Shown here: positions 61,629 to 64,000 of the stretch, piece after piece | Layout of the letters: the number at the start of each line of letters is the position of its first letter | Position numbering within the stretch: position 1 is the first letter of the stretch | Assembly: GCA_016188985.1 (NCBI GenBank) | Contig: JACPGM010000081.1 | Span: 1-64,000 of the forward strand | Origin: Lentisphaerota bacterium | GTDB lineage: Bacteria > Verrucomicrobiota > Kiritimatiellia > JAAZAB01 | DNA: 64,000 bases | Direction: 5' to 3' | The notes under the pieces: generated by a model | Databases searched by the model: none | What the model was told of the DNA's origin: nothing | What the model saw: the letters and a program-made list of their open reading frames with translations, nothing else | Translations under genes and position numbers: made by a program

Positions 61629-62036
61629 TTAACGAGCGCGGCGGCGGGCCAGTTGGGCAAAGTTCTCGCGTTTAAGTCTTTGGACCGCCACACGCCGCAA
61701 CTCGACCCAGATCGGGTGAACCGCGCAGGTGGCGCTCAAACAGCAGTCGCGCGGATTGACCGCGCACTCTCGCATGGCCGAAGGCCCCTGAATGGCCTCG
61801 ATCACTTCGAGCAGGTTGATCGCGCGCGGCCGCCGCGCCAGTTGAATTCCGCCCTGCACCCCGCGCAGCGATCGGAGCAGCCCGATCTTCACCAGGCGCT
61901 GCACGATCTTGGCCAGGAAACTGCGCGGGATATGCATCGCGCGGGCAATGGCGCCAACCGACTCAATCCGGTGCGGCGCCCTGGCGAGATAGAGCACACA
62001 GCGCACGGCGTAATCCGCCTGGCGCGTCACATACAT
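61629..62036 (-). CDS. Rrf2 family transcriptional regulator
   Basis: A 135-residue Rrf2 regulator. The winged helix is MYVTRQADYAVRCVLYLARAPHRIESVGAIARAMHIPRSFLAKIVQRLVKIGLLRSLRG. The GVQGGIQLAR wing is typical. A Cys cluster in RECAVNPRDCCLSATCAVH can bind an Fe-S cluster as in IscR/NsrR. It follows the rubrerythrin gene by three bases, so it may be autoregulated in an oxidative-stress operon. Confidence 0.88.
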   Translation of the reverse strand: MYVTRQADYAVRCVLYLARAPHRIESVGAIARAMHIPRSFLAKIVQRLVKIGLLRSLRGVQGGIQLARRPRAINLLEVIEAIQGPSAMRECAVNPRDCCLSATCAVHPIWVELRRVAVQRLKRENFAQLARRRAR

Positions 62037-62039
62037 TGC

Positions 62040-62459
62040 TTATTTGAAAAAGCGCTCCAGGAGCCCTTGCAGCATCTGGGCATGACGGGCCTCATCGCGC
62101 GAGCTCTCATCGAAGATGTCGTGAGCCTCATCCACGTTGGTCTCCTTGGCTTTAACGGCCGCGGCCCGCTTGCCCTTATTGGCGCCGATCTCGCCGTTGA
62201 GCATCTTGGCCAGATTTTCCTTGGTGCTTTCGGCAATCAGGCCGTTCAGTTCGGCATACCGGGCGGCATGCTCAGCCTCTTCCCAGGCGATGCGCTTGAG
62301 GGTCTCGGCAATCTCCGGGTAGCCCTCGCGCTGGGCCTGGCGGGCCATGGCCAGATAAAGGCCGACTTCCTGGGTTTCCCCCTGGAAATTGGCCCGGACC
62401 GCCTCTTCCACCGCCGTGCCTTTACTTACCCCCAGCCGGTTCACATTAACGAGTTCCAT
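62040..62459 (-). CDS. rubrerythrin/ferritin-like di-iron protein
   Basis: A 139-residue four-helix di-iron protein. The metal-binding Glu/His residues are in [30 protein letters not shown] and [15 protein letters not shown]. No rubredoxin domain follows, so this is a short erythrin-type form. It reduces peroxides in anaerobes. AAGGGAGGAT precedes the start. It forms an operon with the rrf2-type gene. Confidence 0.88.
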   Translation of the reverse strand: MELVNVNRLGVSKGTAVEEAVRANFQGETQEVGLYLAMARQAQREGYPEIAETLKRIAWEEAEHAARYAELNGLIAESTKENLAKMLNGEIGANKGKRAAAVKAKETNVDEAHDIFDESSRDEARHAQMLQGLLERFFK

Positions 62460-62497
62460 GGTATCCTCCCTTCTTAAATAGGACTGTTTTGCTCATG

Positions 62498-62526
62498 TTT
62501 CTACAATGTCCCGGACTGCTTGTCAA
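62498..62526 (-). promoter_or_regulatory. rubrerythrin promoter candidate
   Basis: On the minus strand TTGACA is followed after 17 bases by TAGAAA. GTCCGGGAC lies in the spacer and could be part of an operator for the Rrf2 regulator. Confidence 0.5.
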
Positions 62527-62639
62527 GAGTTTGCAGAAAAATACGTTCGGGCATCGTCGCTTGCCACCGTGAAGCAAAATATGACTTGAACTGGTGATAA
62601 GATTGTGGTGTAGTATTTAAATATTTGGTAATAATCCGG

Positions 62640-64000
62640 ATGAATATTCTTTTAATCTATCCCGAGTTTCCGGACACGTTCTGGAGCTTCAAGCACGCGC
62701 TTGAGTTTGTGCGCAAGCGCGCGGCCCTGCCGCCGCTGGGCCTGCTGACCGTGGCCGCCCTGCTGCCGCGGGAATGGTCCCAGCGGCTCGTGGACACCAA
62801 CGCGCGCGCGCTCACGAAGAAGGACCTGGCCTGGGCCGACCTGGTGTTCATCAGCGCCATGGTCGTCCAACGCGCATCGGCGCGCCGGATCATCGCCCAG
62901 TGCAAGGAGGCCGGCCGGAAGGTTGTCGCCGGCGGTCCGCTGTTTAATGCTGAGCACAATGAGTTCCCAGACGTGGACCATTTTATCCTGAACGAGGCCG
63001 AGTTGACCCTTCCGGATTTCCTCAAAGACCTGGCGCAAGGGCGCCCGCGGCGGATTTACTCTTCGACTGCATTCGCGGATCTGCGCCGAACGCCCGCGCC
63101 CAGGTGGGAATTGCTCAACCTCTCTCATTATGTTTGCATGAGCATCCAGTTTTCGCGCGGGTGTCCGTTCGAATGCGACTTCTGCAACATCACCGCCCTG
63201 CTGGGCCACCGCGTGCGCATTAAGACTTCCCGGCAGATCATCGCCGAGCTGGATAGTCTGTATGCCCAAGGCTGGCACAGCGACGTGTTTTTCGTGGACG
63301 ACAACTTCATCGGGAACAGGCATTTTTTGAAAACCGATCTCCTGCCGGCCCTGATCCGCTGGCGCAAGGCAAAAAAAGGGATCGTGTTCAACACCGAAAC
63401 GTCGCTCAACCTGGTTGAAGACCAGACCTTGATGGAAATGATGGTGGCCGCGGGGTTCACCAAGGTCTTCATCGGCATCGAGACGCCGGCCGAAGAAGGC
63501 CTGGCCGAGTGCGGCAAGCATCAGAACAAGAACCGCAACATGGTGGAAGACGTCAAACGCATTCAGCGCGCCGGGCTCCAGGTGCAGGGCGGGTTCATTG
63601 TGGGCTTTGACAGCGACCAGCCTTCGATCTTCAAGCGGCAGATCGAGTTCATCCAGAAGAGCGGGATCGTGACCGCGATGGTCGGCCTGCTCCAGGCCCC
63701 TCCGGGAACGCGACTCTACGAGCGCCTCAAGAAGGAAGGCCGCCTGCGAGGCGCATCATCGGGCGACAACGCGGATGGAACGACGAACATCATCCCGGCC
63801 ATGAACCTGGAAGCGTTGCGGGAAGGCTACAAGGAGATCCTTCAGCATATCTATTCGCCGGAACACTATTACAAGCGCATCCGGACATTTCTCCGCGAAT
63901 ACAAGACGCCCAAAGTGCGCCAGCCGTTCCGTTTTTCGCACATCTTTGTGCTGCTGCGTTCCAGCTACCGGCTCGGCATCCTGGGCCGGGAGCGCTTGCA
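62640..64000 (+). CDS. B12-binding-domain radical SAM protein 2 (cut by window end)
   Basis: The gene is absent from the ORF track because no stop lies before 64000. The ATG at 62640 opens MNILLIYPEFPDTFWSFKHALEF. The N-terminal 140 residues are cobalamin-binding-like (AALPPLGLLTVAALLP). The cluster motif FSRGCPFECDFCNITALLG is near residue 170, and VFIGIETPAEEGLAECGKHQNKNR follows. The overall type is the DUF4070-containing class that acts on hopanoids or other lipids in some bacteria. The substrate here is unknown. It is divergent from the rubrerythrin operon. About 453 codons are visible. Confidence 0.88.
   Translation, partial: MNILLIYPEFPDTFWSFKHALEFVRKRAALPPLGLLTVAALLPREWSQRLVDTNARALTKKDLAWADLVFISAMVVQRASARRIIAQCKEAGRKVVAGGPLFNAEHNEFPDVDHFILNEAELTLPDFLKDLAQGRPRRIYSSTAFADLRRTPAPRWELLNLSHYVCMSIQFSRGCPFECDFCNITALLGHRVRIKTSRQIIAELDSLYAQGWHSDVFFVDDNFIGNRHFLKTDLLPALIRWRKAKKGIVFNTETSLNLVEDQTLMEMMVAAGFTKVFIGIETPAEEGLAECGKHQNKNRNMVEDVKRIQRAGLQVQGGFIVGFDSDQPSIFKRQIEFIQKSGIVTAMVGLLQAPPGTRLYERLKKEGRLRGASSGDNADGTTNIIPAMNLEALREGYKEILQHIYSPEHYYKRIRTFLREYKTPKVRQPFRFSHIFVLLRSSYRLGILGRERL

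Overview
ORGANISM. The window looks like a chromosomal piece of a GC-rich bacterium of the PVC group (Verrucomicrobiota, Kiritimatiellota or Lentisphaerota). This placement is an inference from gene content: a DUF6785-like membrane protein, a giant periplasmic/FtsX protein, a neutral-ceramidase-like hydrolase, paired SDR and UroD-family genes, GT39 and SUMF1-like proteins, and very many dispersed palindromic repeats. No rRNA is present to confirm it.

LAYOUT. 1-5200 is minus-strand: a secreted propeller-repeat protein cut by the left edge, dnaG, a CvpA-like protein and a TPR lipoprotein. 5369-13850 is plus-strand housekeeping: rpmE-prfA-prmC, a ceramidase-like gene, then rpsP-khpA-trmD-rplS-rnhB-yraN. 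14065-15984 is minus-strand: DUF503, iron alcohol dehydrogenase, cupin and tRNA-Pro(CGG). 16513-27944 is accessory metabolism: a SUMF1-like protein, a MATE exporter, two SDRs, two UroD-family proteins, a Gfo/Idh/MocA dehydrogenase, a creatininase-family amidase, a chimeric pseudogene and a propeller protein. 28040-44253 is one long plus-strand run: a DUF6785-like membrane protein, a 1770-residue periplasmic/FtsX protein, an OPT-like membrane protein, an FtsX permease, two MacB/LolD-type ATPases with a PqqD-like protein between them, a 44-residue ORF, a polysaccharide deacetylase and a B12-binding radical SAM enzyme. 44328-48190 is a more AT-rich minus-strand island of small genes: a DUF4258 pair, secreted orphans, an ArsR regulator, a DUF3592 protein and brnTA. 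48520-54537 is surface and glycan related: a deacetylase, a GT39-like protein and a GT4. 54667-58345 holds rpsA, tyrS, a broken tRNA-Asn copy and an intact tRNA-Asn. 58499-64000 holds an FG-GAP protein, a secreted amidohydrolase, a rubrerythrin-rrf2 operon and a second B12 radical SAM gene cut by the right edge.

HOW IT FITS TOGETHER. The housekeeping blocks follow widely conserved orders (rpmE-prfA-prmC; rpsP-trmD-rplS-rnhB). The 28-42 kb run reads as one membrane machine: translational coupling (ATGA overlaps), two ATPases, several permeases and a peptide-binding-type PqqD fold. It is the best candidate here for a poorly described export or envelope system. The 44-48 kb island has features of an integron-type cassette array: one orientation, toxin-antitoxin modules, and attC-like hairpins with RYYYAAC/GTT boxes next to gene ends and starts. 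No integrase is visible.

REPEATS. At least seven families of short palindromic or MITE-like repeats fill the intergenic spaces. One family (D) is nested inside the palindrome GGCGGATCCGCC of others, and both empty and occupied sites are present. Repeats touch the start of the ceramidase-like gene, the start or stop codons of two others, and interrupt a tRNA-Asn copy.
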